This document shows, piece after piece, positions 51,922-59,868 of a stretch of DNA of 64,000 nt (position 1 is its first letter; each line of letters opens with the position of its first letter). The DNA is taken from the NCBI RefSeq assembly GCF_028369295.1, contig NZ_JAQMYP010000044.1, positions 25,665 to 89,664 on the forward strand, given 5' to 3'. Under the pieces are notes generated by a model that worked only from the letters and a program-made list of their open reading frames with translations, was not told the DNA's origin and ran no database searches. The stretch is from Streptomyces sp. HD (GTDB taxonomy: Bacteria > Actinomycetota > Actinomycetes > Streptomycetales > Streptomycetaceae). The position numbers were made by a program, and so were the translations under genes.

Positions 51922-52671
51922 TCAGTACGCGCTGTTGACGTTGTCGATCGAGCCGTACCGGTCGGCCGCGTAGTTGGCGGCGGCGGTCAGGTTGGCGACC
52001 GGGTCGTACTGGCTGAAGGCCGTGCCCGGGACGTGGTAGGCGTCGAAGGTCGGCTTGATGACCTGGAGCAGACCGATCGACGGGATGCCGTTCTGGGCGT
52101 TTATGTCCCAGTTGTTGATGGCGTTCGGGTTGCCCGAGGACTCCCGCATGGTGTTGCGGTACAGGCCGTCGTAGGTGCCCGGGATGTTGTGCTTCTTCAT
52201 GATGTCCAGCGCCTCACGGATCCAGCCGTCGAGGTTGTTGGCGTAGGTCTTGGCCGCGACCGGCTTGACCTGTATGCGCTTGGCGGACCGGCTGGCGGCC
52301 TCCTTCGCCTTGCGCTCCGCCTCGGCCTTCTTCTTGGCGGCGGTGGCCTTGGCGGCCCGGTGCTTGGCGGCGGCTTCGGCGGCGCGGTGCTTGGCGGCGG
52401 CCACGGCGGCCTTGTGCTTGGCCGACATCTCCTCGGCCTTCACGCTGTCGCGGGCCAGCTGGTCGGTGACGCTGCCCTTGACGTCCTTGATCTGCTCGTT
52501 GCTGTAGGCCACCTTGCCCGTGGGGGCTTCGGCCGTGGTCGTCTGGGCGTTGCCGGGTACCGCGGAGATGGCCAGGGCGGCGGCACCGAGGGTGGTGACA
52601 CCGGCGATCGCGATCTTCTGACGCTTGGTAATGGCACGACCGAGACCACGGTTCTTGGTGTTCTTGAGCAT
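51922..52671 (-). CDS. Secreted SLT-domain lytic transglycosylase
   Basis: 249 aa. The signal peptide is KIAIAGVTTLGAAALAISAV, ending near AQT. An Ala/Lys/Arg-rich helical segment (about 70-135, repeats of AAAKHRAA) could bind the wall electrostatically or form a coiled coil. The SLT domain (about 145-249) has the catalytic Glu in TMRESSGNPNAINNWD, followed by GLLQVIKPTF and YDPVANLTAAANYAADR. It cleaves peptidoglycan glycan strands. The mRNA starts with a complex folded leader whose last hairpin covers the ribosome-binding region. Confidence 0.92.
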   Translation of the reverse strand: MLKNTKNRGLGRAITKRQKIAIAGVTTLGAAALAISAVPGNAQTTTAEAPTGKVAYSNEQIKDVKGSVTDQLARDSVKAEEMSAKHKAAVAAAKHRAAEAAAKHRAAKATAAKKKAEAERKAKEAASRSAKRIQVKPVAAKTYANNLDGWIREALDIMKKHNIPGTYDGLYRNTMRESSGNPNAINNWDINAQNGIPSIGLLQVIKPTFDAYHVPGTAFSQYDPVANLTAAANYAADRYGSIDNVNSAY

Positions 52672-52679
52672 GGCAGATG

Positions 52680-52777
52680 GACCTCTTCGAATAGCGCGGA
52701 GGTCGCTCGCTGTCCGGCGGGGGACACGGGTGCTTCCGGCACAAACGCCGCGGGCGGAACCCGCGGCGCTGAGCGAC
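52680..52777 (-). promoter_or_regulatory. Structured 5' leader of the SLT gene
   Basis: Reading the minus strand: GTCGCTC (52777-52771) pairs with GAGCGAC (52708-52702) and encloses three perfect hairpins. These are GCCGCGGG/CCCGCGGC (52767-52747), GTGC/GCAC (52742-52730) and TGTCC/GGACA (52726-52711), which gives a four-way junction. It is followed by GACCTC/GAGGTC (52704-52680), which overlaps the outer stem by three bases and sequesters the AGAGG before the ATG. The two structures are therefore partly exclusive, as in a switch. No ydaO (c-di-AMP) core is seen. Confidence 0.6.
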
Positions 52778-52785
52778 GAGAGCCA

Positions 52786-52814
52786 TTCTTAGCGGCCGCA
52801 AAATTGCGTGGCAA
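52786..52814 (-). promoter_or_regulatory. SLT gene promoter
   Basis: On the minus strand: TTGCCA (52814-52809), 17-nt spacer, TAAGAA (52791-52786). The predicted start is at about 52779, immediately before the outer stem of the leader. The rest of the spacer up to 52970 holds no gene I can support. Confidence 0.55.
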
Positions 52815-52970
52815 AGGTGTGACGTACGATCCTCGATAGTGGACCCGTGAAGGGCAAAATAGGACAGACAGGACTGTCTGCGCCGCTCAAAAGGGACGGC
52901 AGTGACTACTACGGACTTTCGTACGTGACCTGCGCCCTATGTGCGGGCTCACAGCGGCCCCGTAACAGTC

Positions 52971-54092
52971 TCACCAGGAGTTGCTGGCGCAATGCTCTGT
53001 GTGAGGGTTCTCCGACGGCAGGATGAGATGCACGTCGCCGAACTCGTGCCACAGGTAGAGCTCCCGTAGCGCCGCCTCGTACCCGCGGTCGATCGCGGCT
53101 CCCCCCGCGACCGCCTCCAGCATCAGCAGATGCGAGGCCTCCGGCTCGTGCAGCCCGGTCAGCAGCCCGTCCACCACCCGGACCCCGCGCTCCGGGGTGA
53201 CGACGAGATCCGTCCACCCTTCACGCGCGCGTACGAGCCCGTCGGCGTCCGTCGCCGACTCCACCGCCCGCACGGCCGTCGTCCCGACCGCGACGACCCG
53301 GCCGTCCCCCGCCCTGACCGCGTTGATCAGCCGGGCCGACGCCTCCGGCACCGCGAACCGCTCCGGATATGGCGGCTCGTGCGCCTCGGCCGAGGCCACC
53401 CCGGTGTGCAGCGTGATCGGCGCGAACTGCACACCCCGGCTCACCAGCTCCGTCACCATCCGCACCGTGAAGGGCCGCGCCGCGCTCGGCATCTCCGCAC
53501 TGCCCGCACCGTCGGCCGACGGCAGCGCGAACACCGTCTGGTACGCCGACAACGGCTGGTCCCGCTCCGTGTACGAGTACCGAATCGGCCGCCCGTGCTC
53601 ACGCATCAGCCAGAGCACCCCTGCCGCCGCCTGGGCGTCCTCACCCGCCCCCTTCCGGGACGCGGTCACCCGCGCCCACCACAGCCGCGCGCTCCGCGCA
53701 CTCAGCGGCTCCTCCAGCACCAGCCGGAACCCACCCGGCAGCCGGACCTCTACCCCCGCGGGCCCGCCCGCCCGCGCGCGCGTGGTCCCCCGCTCATCGG
53801 GATCCCGCAGCTCCACCGCCCACCGCCCGTCGTCCCCGCGCGTGGAGAAGTGCACCACCACGCGCGCGTGCCCGACCCACCCGTCCACGGCCGCGGCCAG
53901 CGTCTCCGACGTGTTGACGACCAGCAGATCCCCGGCCCGCAGCAGCAGCGGCAGCTCACCGAACGCGTGATGCGACACCTCGCTGCCCCGCGACACCATT
54001 AGCCGTACGGCATCCCGGTCCAGCCCCGGCCCACGCTGCTCGGCCGGCACCCGGGCGGACAGTTCCTCCGGCACCCTCACCGCCAGCGTCAT
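52971..54092 (-). CDS. QueA-like SAM:tRNA ribosyltransferase-isomerase family protein
   Basis: 373 aa with the QueA fold: LMVSRGSEVSHHAFGELPLL near residue 31, GDLLVVNTSETLAA near 53, GRPIRYSYTERDQPLSAYQT near 165, FAPITLHTGVAS near 220 and LLMLEAVAGG near 325. QueA converts preQ1 to epoxyqueuosine on tRNA. Sequence at several family positions is divergent, and no other queuosine gene is nearby, so the true substrate is uncertain. ATG 54092 overlaps the SDR stop (ATGA). Confidence 0.82.
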   Translation of the reverse strand: MTLAVRVPEELSARVPAEQRGPGLDRDAVRLMVSRGSEVSHHAFGELPLLLRAGDLLVVNTSETLAAAVDGWVGHARVVVHFSTRGDDGRWAVELRDPDERGTTRARAGGPAGVEVRLPGGFRLVLEEPLSARSARLWWARVTASRKGAGEDAQAAAGVLWLMREHGRPIRYSYTERDQPLSAYQTVFALPSADGAGSAEMPSAARPFTVRMVTELVSRGVQFAPITLHTGVASAEAHEPPYPERFAVPEASARLINAVRAGDGRVVAVGTTAVRAVESATDADGLVRAREGWTDLVVTPERGVRVVDGLLTGLHEPEASHLLMLEAVAGGAAIDRGYEAALRELYLWHEFGDVHLILPSENPHTEHCASNSW

Positions 54093-54790
54093 CGCCGCCC
54101 CTCCAGCAGCGAGGGAGCCCCGTAGCGCCCGCTCGCCGGACGCTCGTCCAGCAGTCGCAGGAAGGCCGGCACCACACTGGCCGGCGCCGGCCGCGGATCC
54201 TCGTCGTCCGGTACGGCCGCCGCGTACAGGTCCGTGGCCATGTCCCCGGGGTCGACCGCCCAGACCCGCAGCCCGGGCTCCTCCGCGCCGAGCACCGCCG
54301 CGAGATGGTCCAGCGCGGCCTTCGACGCCCCGTACCCGCCCCACGTCTCGTACGCCTCGGCGGCCGCGTCCGAGCTCAACGTGATCACGGCTCCCTCCCC
54401 GGACGCCCGCAGCAGCGGCAGCGCCTCCTGGACGAGGGCCAGCGCGGCGATCACGTTCACCTCCAGCGCCCGCCGCAGCCCCTCCGGCGGCAGCGCGTTC
54501 AGCCGTACGAGCGGCTCCGCGCCCAGCGCGCTGGCATTGTTCACCAGCAGGTCGAGGCCGCCCAGCTGCCATGCGGCCGCCACCAGCTCGGCCAGGTGCC
54601 CCGCGTCCGTGACGTCCCCCGGCACGGCCGTCACGCGCGCGCCGTGCAGTTCCCGGAGCCCGGACGCCGTCTCCTCCAGGGTCGCCGCCGTTCTGGCGTC
54701 CAGCACCAGATCCCAGCCCCGCGCGGCCAGCCCTTCGGCGAGCGCCCGCCCCAGCCCCTTGGAGGCCCCCGTGATGATCGCTACCGGCAT
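54089..54790 (-). CDS. Short-chain dehydrogenase/reductase
   Basis: 233-aa classical SDR: GASKGLGRA at residue 8, NNAS near 85, and active-site Ser (LSSDAAAEAYETWG) with YGASK near 150. Oxidoreductase of unknown substrate. It is co-translated with the QueA-like gene, an arrangement I recall in other Streptomyces. ATG 54790 has GAGGGG upstream. Confidence 0.88.
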   Translation of the reverse strand: MPVAIITGASKGLGRALAEGLAARGWDLVLDARTAATLEETASGLRELHGARVTAVPGDVTDAGHLAELVAAAWQLGGLDLLVNNASALGAEPLVRLNALPPEGLRRALEVNVIAALALVQEALPLLRASGEGAVITLSSDAAAEAYETWGGYGASKAALDHLAAVLGAEEPGLRVWAVDPGDMATDLYAAAVPDDEDPRPAPASVVPAFLRLLDERPASGRYGAPSLLEGRR

Positions 54791-55032
54791 GACAACCGTC
54801 CCCTCGTCCAAGACCGCCTCCGATCGGCGATGCCCTCAACGTAGGAACCGGGACGCGGACCCCGCCTCGGACGCGGGCCGCAAAGTCGCGGGGCCCTTCG
54901 ACCTACGCCGCACACCGGGGGCCTTTCGCCCTACGCCCCCGCACCTGCGACCACAGGCCTAGGTCCCCCGCCCCAGCCGGCCGCCGCCACAGGTCCGATC
55001 CGGCTGTCACACCCCGCCGGTACGGTGAGGGC

Positions 55033-56178
55033 ATGAGTCAAGGCCCCAGGTCCGGCCTAGCCGCGGTGAGCTCCGCGTTGCTGGCCATGAGCAGGCATTT
55101 GGAGGTGCGCGACGTCCTCAAGACGATCGTCGCCTCGGCCCGCGAGCTGCTCGACGCGCAGTACGCCGCCCTCGGCGTGCCGGACGACCACGGCGGCTTC
55201 GCCCAGTTCGTGGTCGACGGTGTCAGCGACGCGCAGTGGAAGGCCATCGGCCCGCTGCCCCGCCAGCACGGCATCCTCGCCGCGATGCTCCAGGAGGCCA
55301 AGATCGAGCGCCTCGCCGACGTCCGCAAGGACCCCCGCTTCGAGGGCTGGCCGTCGGCGCACCCCGACATGTCGGACTTCCTGGGCCTGCCGATCCGCGA
55401 CGGCGACGAGGTCATCGGCGCCCTGTTCCTCGCGAACAAGAACTGCCCGAAACCAGAAGGAAGTTGCGGCTTCACCGCCGAGGACGAGGAACTCCTCTCC
55501 ATCCTCGCCCAGCACGCCGCGATCGCCCTCACCAACGCCCGCCTCTACGAGCGCAGCCGCGAGCTGACGATCGCCGAGGAGCGCTCACGCCTCGCCCACG
55601 AACTGCACGACGCGGTCAGCCAGAAGCTGTTCTCCCTGCGTCTGACGGCCCAGGCGGCCACCGCCCTGATCGACCGCGACCCGTCCCGCGCCAAGGGCGA
55701 GCTGCACCAGGTCGCCGCGCTCGCGGCGGAGGCCGCCGACGAACTGCGCGCCGCGGTCGTCGAGTTGCGCCCCGCCGCCCTCGACGAGGACGGCCTGGTC
55801 GCCACCCTGCGCACCCAGATCCAGGTCCTGGACCGCGCCCACACCGCACGCGTGACCTTCGCAGGCCGCGGTGTGAAGGCCCTGCCCTCCTCTCAGGAGG
55901 AGGCCGTGCTGCGCGTCGCCCAGGAGGCCCTGCACAACGCCCTGCGGCACTCCGGGGCCGAACACGTCGACGTGACGCTGGACCGGCGCGGCGGCGGAGC
56001 CGTCCTACGGGTCACGGACGACGGCAACGGCTTCGACCCGAAGTCGATACGCCGCGCCGGACGCCACCTCGGCCTGGTCTCCATGCGGGACCGCGCGAGC
56101 GGGGTCGGCGGCGCGCTGACCGTGGAATCGGCGCCCGGCAAGGGCACCACGATCGAGATGGAGGTCCCCGGTGGCTGA
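55033..56178 (+). CDS. GAF-domain sensor histidine kinase (NarL-type)
   Basis: 381-aa cytosolic kinase with no membrane helix. The GAF domain covers about 20-165 (FLGLPIRDGDEVIGALFLAN). The DHp helix has RLAHELHDAVSQKL with the phospho-acceptor His about 192. The ATPase has EALHNALRHSGAEHVDV and the G-box DDGNGFD...RRAGRHLGLVSMRDRA. It lacks the metal-binding C...C of redox GAF kinases, so the ligand is unknown. It is translationally coupled to the response regulator by an 8-bp overlap. Confidence 0.92.
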   Translation: MSQGPRSGLAAVSSALLAMSRHLEVRDVLKTIVASARELLDAQYAALGVPDDHGGFAQFVVDGVSDAQWKAIGPLPRQHGILAAMLQEAKIERLADVRKDPRFEGWPSAHPDMSDFLGLPIRDGDEVIGALFLANKNCPKPEGSCGFTAEDEELLSILAQHAAIALTNARLYERSRELTIAEERSRLAHELHDAVSQKLFSLRLTAQAATALIDRDPSRAKGELHQVAALAAEAADELRAAVVELRPAALDEDGLVATLRTQIQVLDRAHTARVTFAGRGVKALPSSQEEAVLRVAQEALHNALRHSGAEHVDVTLDRRGGGAVLRVTDDGNGFDPKSIRRAGRHLGLVSMRDRASGVGGALTVESAPGKGTTIEMEVPGG

Positions 56179-56812
56179 CGCAATCAGGGTGCTGCTCGTC
56201 GACGACCACCAGGTCGTCCGCCGGGGCCTGCGCACCTTCCTCGAAGTGCAGGACGACATCGAGGTCGTGGGCGAGGCGGCCGACGGCGCCGAGGGAGTGG
56301 CCCGCGCGGAGGAACTGAAGCCGGACGTCGTGCTGATGGACGTCAAGATGCCCGGCATGGACGGTGTCGACGCCCTGCGCAAGCTCCGCGAACTGGACAA
56401 CCCCGCGCGCGTGCTGATCGTCACCAGCTTCACCGAGCAGCGCACGGTGATCCCGGCCCTGCGCGCGGGCGCCGCCGGTTACGTCTACAAGGACGTGGAC
56501 CCGGACGCCCTCGCCGGAGCCATTCGCTCGGTCCACGCCGGCCACATCCTGCTCCAGCCCGAGGTCGCGGGCGCCCTGCTGTCCCAGGAGGAGGCCAACT
56601 CCGGGCAGGGGAGAGGGGGTTCACTGACGGAGCGGGAGCGCGAGGTGCTCGGCCTGATCGCGGACGGCCGCTCGAACCGCGAGATAGCCAGAGCCCTCGT
56701 CCTGTCGGAGAAGACCGTCAAGACCCACGTCTCGAACATCCTGATGAAGCTCGACCTCGCGGACCGCACACAGGCCGCACTGTGGGCCGTACGCCATGGC
56801 GTGACCGGCTGA
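56171..56812 (+). CDS. LuxR/NarL-family response regulator
   Basis: 213 aa. The receiver domain has the acidic pair D11/D12, phospho-acceptor Asp57 (VVLMDVKMPG), T near 86 and K near 108 (AAGYVYKDVD). The LuxR helix-turn-helix is LTEREREVLGLIADGRSNRE followed by IARALVLSEKTVKTHVSNIL. It is the partner of the GAF kinase. chpE lies 168 nt downstream on the same strand, and in S. coelicolor this pair also adjoins chpE (from memory). Confidence 0.94.
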   Translation: MADAIRVLLVDDHQVVRRGLRTFLEVQDDIEVVGEAADGAEGVARAEELKPDVVLMDVKMPGMDGVDALRKLRELDNPARVLIVTSFTEQRTVIPALRAGAAGYVYKDVDPDALAGAIRSVHAGHILLQPEVAGALLSQEEANSGQGRGGSLTEREREVLGLIADGRSNREIARALVLSEKTVKTHVSNILMKLDLADRTQAALWAVRHGVTG

Positions 56813-56980
56813 AACGTTCTCCGCAGGACATGACGCTCGGCAATTCGGAGGGTTCCGCTCCGGACTGAGATTCATACCGTCGTGGGAATGTCCCCCAGAT
56901 GGCGCATCCTTCGTGGATCTCCGCCGTTCTCCAGTGCGTGCTGCGGCGACTGCCGCGGCAGTCGCAAGGAGGGCTTAGAA

Positions 56981-57226
56981 GTGAAGAACCTGAAGAAGGC
57001 AGCGGCCGTGACGATGGTGGCGGGTGGCCTGCTGGTCGCCGGCGCCGGAATGGCCTCCGCCACTGACGGCGGGCAGGCCAACGGCGAGGCCGTGGGCTCC
57101 CCGGGCGTTGTCTCCGGCAACGTCATCCAGGCCCCGGTCCGCGTCGCGCTCAACGACTCGGGCAACACCGTGAACGTCGTCGGCGTCATGAACGACGCCT
57201 TCGGCAACCTGGCCGTCAACGAGTGA
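56981..57226 (+). CDS. chpE: Short chaplin, Cys-less (ChpE type)
   Basis: 81-aa secreted surface protein: signal peptide KAAAVTMVAGGLLVAGAGMA|SA, then one chaplin domain (GEAVGSPGVVSGNVIQAPVR, GNTVNVVGVMNDAFGNLAVN). Chaplins assemble into amyloid fibrils that coat aerial hyphae and lower surface tension. The two Cys of most short chaplins are absent, as in ChpE of S. coelicolor. GTG 56981 has AAGGAGGG upstream. It is followed by a clear terminator. Confidence 0.9.
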   Translation: MKNLKKAAAVTMVAGGLLVAGAGMASATDGGQANGEAVGSPGVVSGNVIQAPVRVALNDSGNTVNVVGVMNDAFGNLAVNE

Positions 57227-57252
57227 CGACCCCCCAAACCAGGCAGTGACCT

Positions 57253-57281
57253 CCGGCCTCCCGGCTTCCTCGGGAGGCCGG
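57253..57281 (+). terminator. chpE terminator
   Basis: CCGGCCTCCCG, loop GCTTCCT, CGGGAGGCCGG: a perfect 11-bp stem, with TTT nearby. Confidence 0.85.
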
Positions 57282-57332
57282 TCTGCGTTTGACGCAGGTC
57301 ACGGGCCTCCTCAGTGCCGGTCCAGGCAATCC

Positions 57333-57398
57333 CAGCCGTCCGGCGTTTGAGGACGATGCCCGTTCAGGGCCGACACGGGGGTCTGGGGCCAGAGCCCT
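57333..57398 (+). repeat. Intergenic repeat family B, copy 2
   Basis: Exact core CCGTCCGGCGTTTGAGGAC, then a shortened GC-rich arm (ggggtctggggccagagccc) compared with copy 1 near 1128. It lies 3' of chpE. Confidence 0.65.
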
Positions 57399-57439
57399 CA
57401 GGCACGCTCACTGCACCGTCGGCGACTGAGAACCGACGC

Positions 57440-58228
57440 TCACCGAACCCCCCGCTCCCGCTCCTCCACAACGGAGTTGTACGCAGCGACCTGCGCCCGC
57501 CTGGCGACCCGCTCCACCGGCCGCAACGCCTCCGCCCGCGCCCCCATCTCGGCGGAGCTCACCGCACCCCCGTGCCCATTCTCGTGCGCCAGCGACACCA
57601 GCAGCCCCACCCGCTGAGCCAGCTCCAGCACCCGCACCGCCCGGGGCGGATACCCCGGGGCCAAAGCTTCCCGCCCCCGCTCGGCCCGCGCCCGATACGC
57701 ATCGATCGCCGCCTCCGCCACCGGCCCCGACCCGGCGACATCCAGCCGCGACAACACCGCGGTGGCGTCCCGCAGCGCCTCCGCCAGCTCCCGCTCGGCC
57801 TCACCCAGCGACGGCACATCCGCGGGCGGCGCCTCCCGCACCGGCAGCACATGCCAGACGACCTCGACGTGTACATCACCGTCGGGCCCGGCCTCGTACA
57901 CCTCCGGCACCAGCCCGAACGCGGCGCCGTGACAGACCACCGCCTCCTCGGCGTCCATCGCCCGCGCGTTGAACTCCGGAGGCCCGCTCAATCCCAGCGG
58001 ATGCCCGGGCGCGGGCAGCGCGATCCGCAGCCCCGTCGCCCCCAGTGCCCGCAGCCGACCCAGCGCCAGCGTGAGCCCGACGGGCGCCGACTCACCGGGC
58101 AGCCCCTCCACCCGGTGCACCGCGTCGTCCCCGACGATCTCGTGCACAGCGTCATCCGGTGAGACAAGTCCGGCCAAAAGGGCATTTCCCCATGCGGCAA
58201 GGCGTCCTGAACGTGGTTCCGAGAGCAT
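57440..58228 (-). CDS. Conserved actinobacterial hypothetical protein
   Basis: 262-aa soluble protein (GRLAAWGNALLAGLVSPDDA, LPLGLSGPPEFNARAMDAEE-like region near 75, then a long Ala/Arg/Glu helical C-terminal half). Homologues are common and well conserved in Streptomyces, but I know no function. ATG 58228 has GGAGG only one base away. A TAGGGT -10-like sequence ends 6 nt upstream, so the message may be leaderless. Confidence 0.75.
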   Translation of the reverse strand: MLSEPRSGRLAAWGNALLAGLVSPDDAVHEIVGDDAVHRVEGLPGESAPVGLTLALGRLRALGATGLRIALPAPGHPLGLSGPPEFNARAMDAEEAVVCHGAAFGLVPEVYEAGPDGDVHVEVVWHVLPVREAPPADVPSLGEAERELAEALRDATAVLSRLDVAGSGPVAEAAIDAYRARAERGREALAPGYPPRAVRVLELAQRVGLLVSLAHENGHGGAVSSAEMGARAEALRPVERVARRAQVAAYNSVVEERERGVR

Positions 58229-58343
58229 GCCTCCACCCTAAGGACAGGACCGATGGAATGAAGCGGTGGACCGGTGGCGTAGATTTCGTTGAGGGCTGCG
58301 CCCACCGGCGCACGCGACCACCGAGACGCCTAGCCGCCGAGAC

Positions 58344-58380
58344 GCCGATACCGGTCACACTGCGACACCGGTCACACTGC
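58344..58380. repeat. Direct repeats before the ABC ATPase gene
   Basis: CGATACCGGTCACACTG and CGACACCGGTCACACTG are adjacent. CCGAGACGCC is also duplicated just upstream (58321 and 58337). They lie 20-80 nt before the start codon, where they could be regulator sites. Confidence 0.6.
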
Positions 58381-58399
58381 AAGGGGAGACAACGCGCTC

Positions 58400-59197
58400 A
58401 TGAGCGATGTTCTGGAGCTTCAGGACGTATCCGTGGTCCGTGAGGGCCGGGCTCTGGTGGACCAGGTCTCCTGGTCGGTCAAGGAGGGCGAGCGCTGGGT
58501 CATCCTCGGCCCGAACGGAGCCGGCAAGACCACCCTCCTGAACGTCGCGTCCAGCTACCTCTACCCGACCAAGGGCACCGCCACCATCCTCGGCGAGACC
58601 CTCGGCAAGCCCGGCACCGACGTCTTCGAGCTGCGCCCGCGCATCGGCGTGGCCGGCATCGCCATGACCGAGAAGCTGCCCAAGCGCCAGACGGTCCTGC
58701 AGACCGTGCTGACCGCGGCCTACGGCATGACCGCCACCTGGAACGAGGACTACGAGGAGATCGACGAGCAGCGCGCCCGTGCCTTCCTCGACCGCCTCGG
58801 CATGAGCGACTACCTGGACCGGAAGTTCGGCACCCTCTCCGAGGGCGAGCGCAAGCGCACCCTGATCTCCCGCGCCCTGATGGCCGACCCGGAGCTGCTC
58901 CTCCTCGACGAGCCCGCCGCCGGCCTCGACCTCGGCGGCCGCGAGGACCTCGTCCGCCGACTCGGCCGCCTCGCCCGCGACCCGATCGCCCCGTCGATGC
59001 TCATGGTCACCCACCACGTCGAGGAGATCCCCCCGGGCTTCACCCACGTCCTGATGATCCGTCAGGGCAAGGTTCTCGCCGCCGGTCCCATGGAGCTCGA
59101 ACTCACCTCCCGCAACCTCTCTCTCTGCTTCGGCCTCCCCCTCGTCGTCGAGCAGGTCGGCGAGCGCTGGACCGCACAGGGCCTCCCTCTCTCCTGA
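58400..59197 (+). CDS. ABC transporter ATP-binding protein
   Basis: 265-aa single ABC ATPase: Walker A GPNGAGKTT near residue 39, Q-loop region, signature LSEGERKRTLISRAL near 150, Walker B LLLLDEPAAGLD and the His switch TH-H (MVTHHVEEIPPGFTHVLMIR). The LSEGE signature and iron-chelate-like layout resemble ModF/FepC-type ATPases, but no permease gene is beside it. It may be a lone ATPase or serve a distant permease. Confidence 0.88.
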   Translation: MSDVLELQDVSVVREGRALVDQVSWSVKEGERWVILGPNGAGKTTLLNVASSYLYPTKGTATILGETLGKPGTDVFELRPRIGVAGIAMTEKLPKRQTVLQTVLTAAYGMTATWNEDYEEIDEQRARAFLDRLGMSDYLDRKFGTLSEGERKRTLISRALMADPELLLLDEPAAGLDLGGREDLVRRLGRLARDPIAPSMLMVTHHVEEIPPGFTHVLMIRQGKVLAAGPMELELTSRNLSLCFGLPLVVEQVGERWTAQGLPLS

Positions 59198-59251
59198 CTC
59201 TGCCCTTCACCCCGCGAAGTACCGGTAAGAACGGCCTTCAAACTGATCGGC

Positions 59252-59270
59252 GCCCTGTCGGCGACAGGGC
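59252..59270 (+). terminator. Terminator after the ABC ATPase gene
   Basis: GCCCTGTC, loop GGC, GACAGGGC: a perfect 8-bp stem between the ABC gene and the nfeD promoter. Confidence 0.65.
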
Positions 59271-59279
59271 CCGCGGTCA

Positions 59280-59285
59280 TACGAT
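59280..59285 (+). promoter_or_regulatory. -10 element TACGAT of the NfeD transcript
   Basis: TACGAT lies 6 nt before GTG 59292, which has no ribosome-binding site; leaderless transcription is likely. Confidence 0.55.
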
Positions 59286-59291
59286 GACCAG

Positions 59292-59723
59292 GTGGAAATC
59301 GACGCGTGGGTTTGGTGGTTGATCGGCGCGGCAGCGCTCGGCATCGGGCTCGTGGTCACCGCGATGCCCGAACTCGGCATGCTGGCGGTGGGCGCCGTCG
59401 CGGCCGCGGTGGTCGCCGGCATCTTCGGCGGTGATGCCGTCATCCAGGTCATTGCCTTCGTCGTCATCTCGACCGCACTCATCGCCGTCGTACGTCCCAT
59501 CGCGAACCGGCATCGGGCACAACGGCCCCAACTCGCCACCGGCATCGATGCGTTGAAGGGCAAACAGGCCGTCGTACTGGAGCGCGTCGATGCCTCAGGC
59601 GGCCGGATCAAGCTCGCCGGAGAGGTCTGGTCGGCCCGCTCCCTCGACACCGAACGCGCCTACGAGGTGGGCCAGGAAGTGGACGTCGTGGACATCGAGG
59701 GGGCCACGGCCATCGTCATGTGA
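59292..59723 (+). CDS. NfeD-family membrane protein
   Basis: 143 aa: two or three helices (VWWLIGAAALGIGLVVTAMP, MLAVGAVAAAVVAGIFGGDA, VIAFVVISTALIAVVRPIAN) and a C-terminal OB-fold domain (LKGKQAVVLERVDASGGRIK ... EVWSARSL ... VDVVDIEGATAIVM). NfeD proteins pair with stomatin-like SPFH proteins, and the next gene encodes one. The start GTG 59292 follows directly from the -10 position. Confidence 0.9.
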   Translation: MEIDAWVWWLIGAAALGIGLVVTAMPELGMLAVGAVAAAVVAGIFGGDAVIQVIAFVVISTALIAVVRPIANRHRAQRPQLATGIDALKGKQAVVLERVDASGGRIKLAGEVWSARSLDTERAYEVGQEVDVVDIEGATAIVM

Positions 59724-59868
59724 CCTCGCACCGTGACCTCGCACGACGTAACTGGCCCGAACGCGCCACGGGGTACGCGACGGTCTGTCAGACTCGACCA
59801 GCAAGATCTTCAACAAACATAAGATCTGCCGAAGTTGCCGCAGCGGAGAAGGGGTACGGGGAACGACG

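Noticed and set aside
52680..52777. ydaO (c-di-AMP) riboswitch
   Set aside because: I considered it because related wall-hydrolase genes carry it, but the conserved ydaO core motifs are not visible. Kept as an unclassified structured leader.
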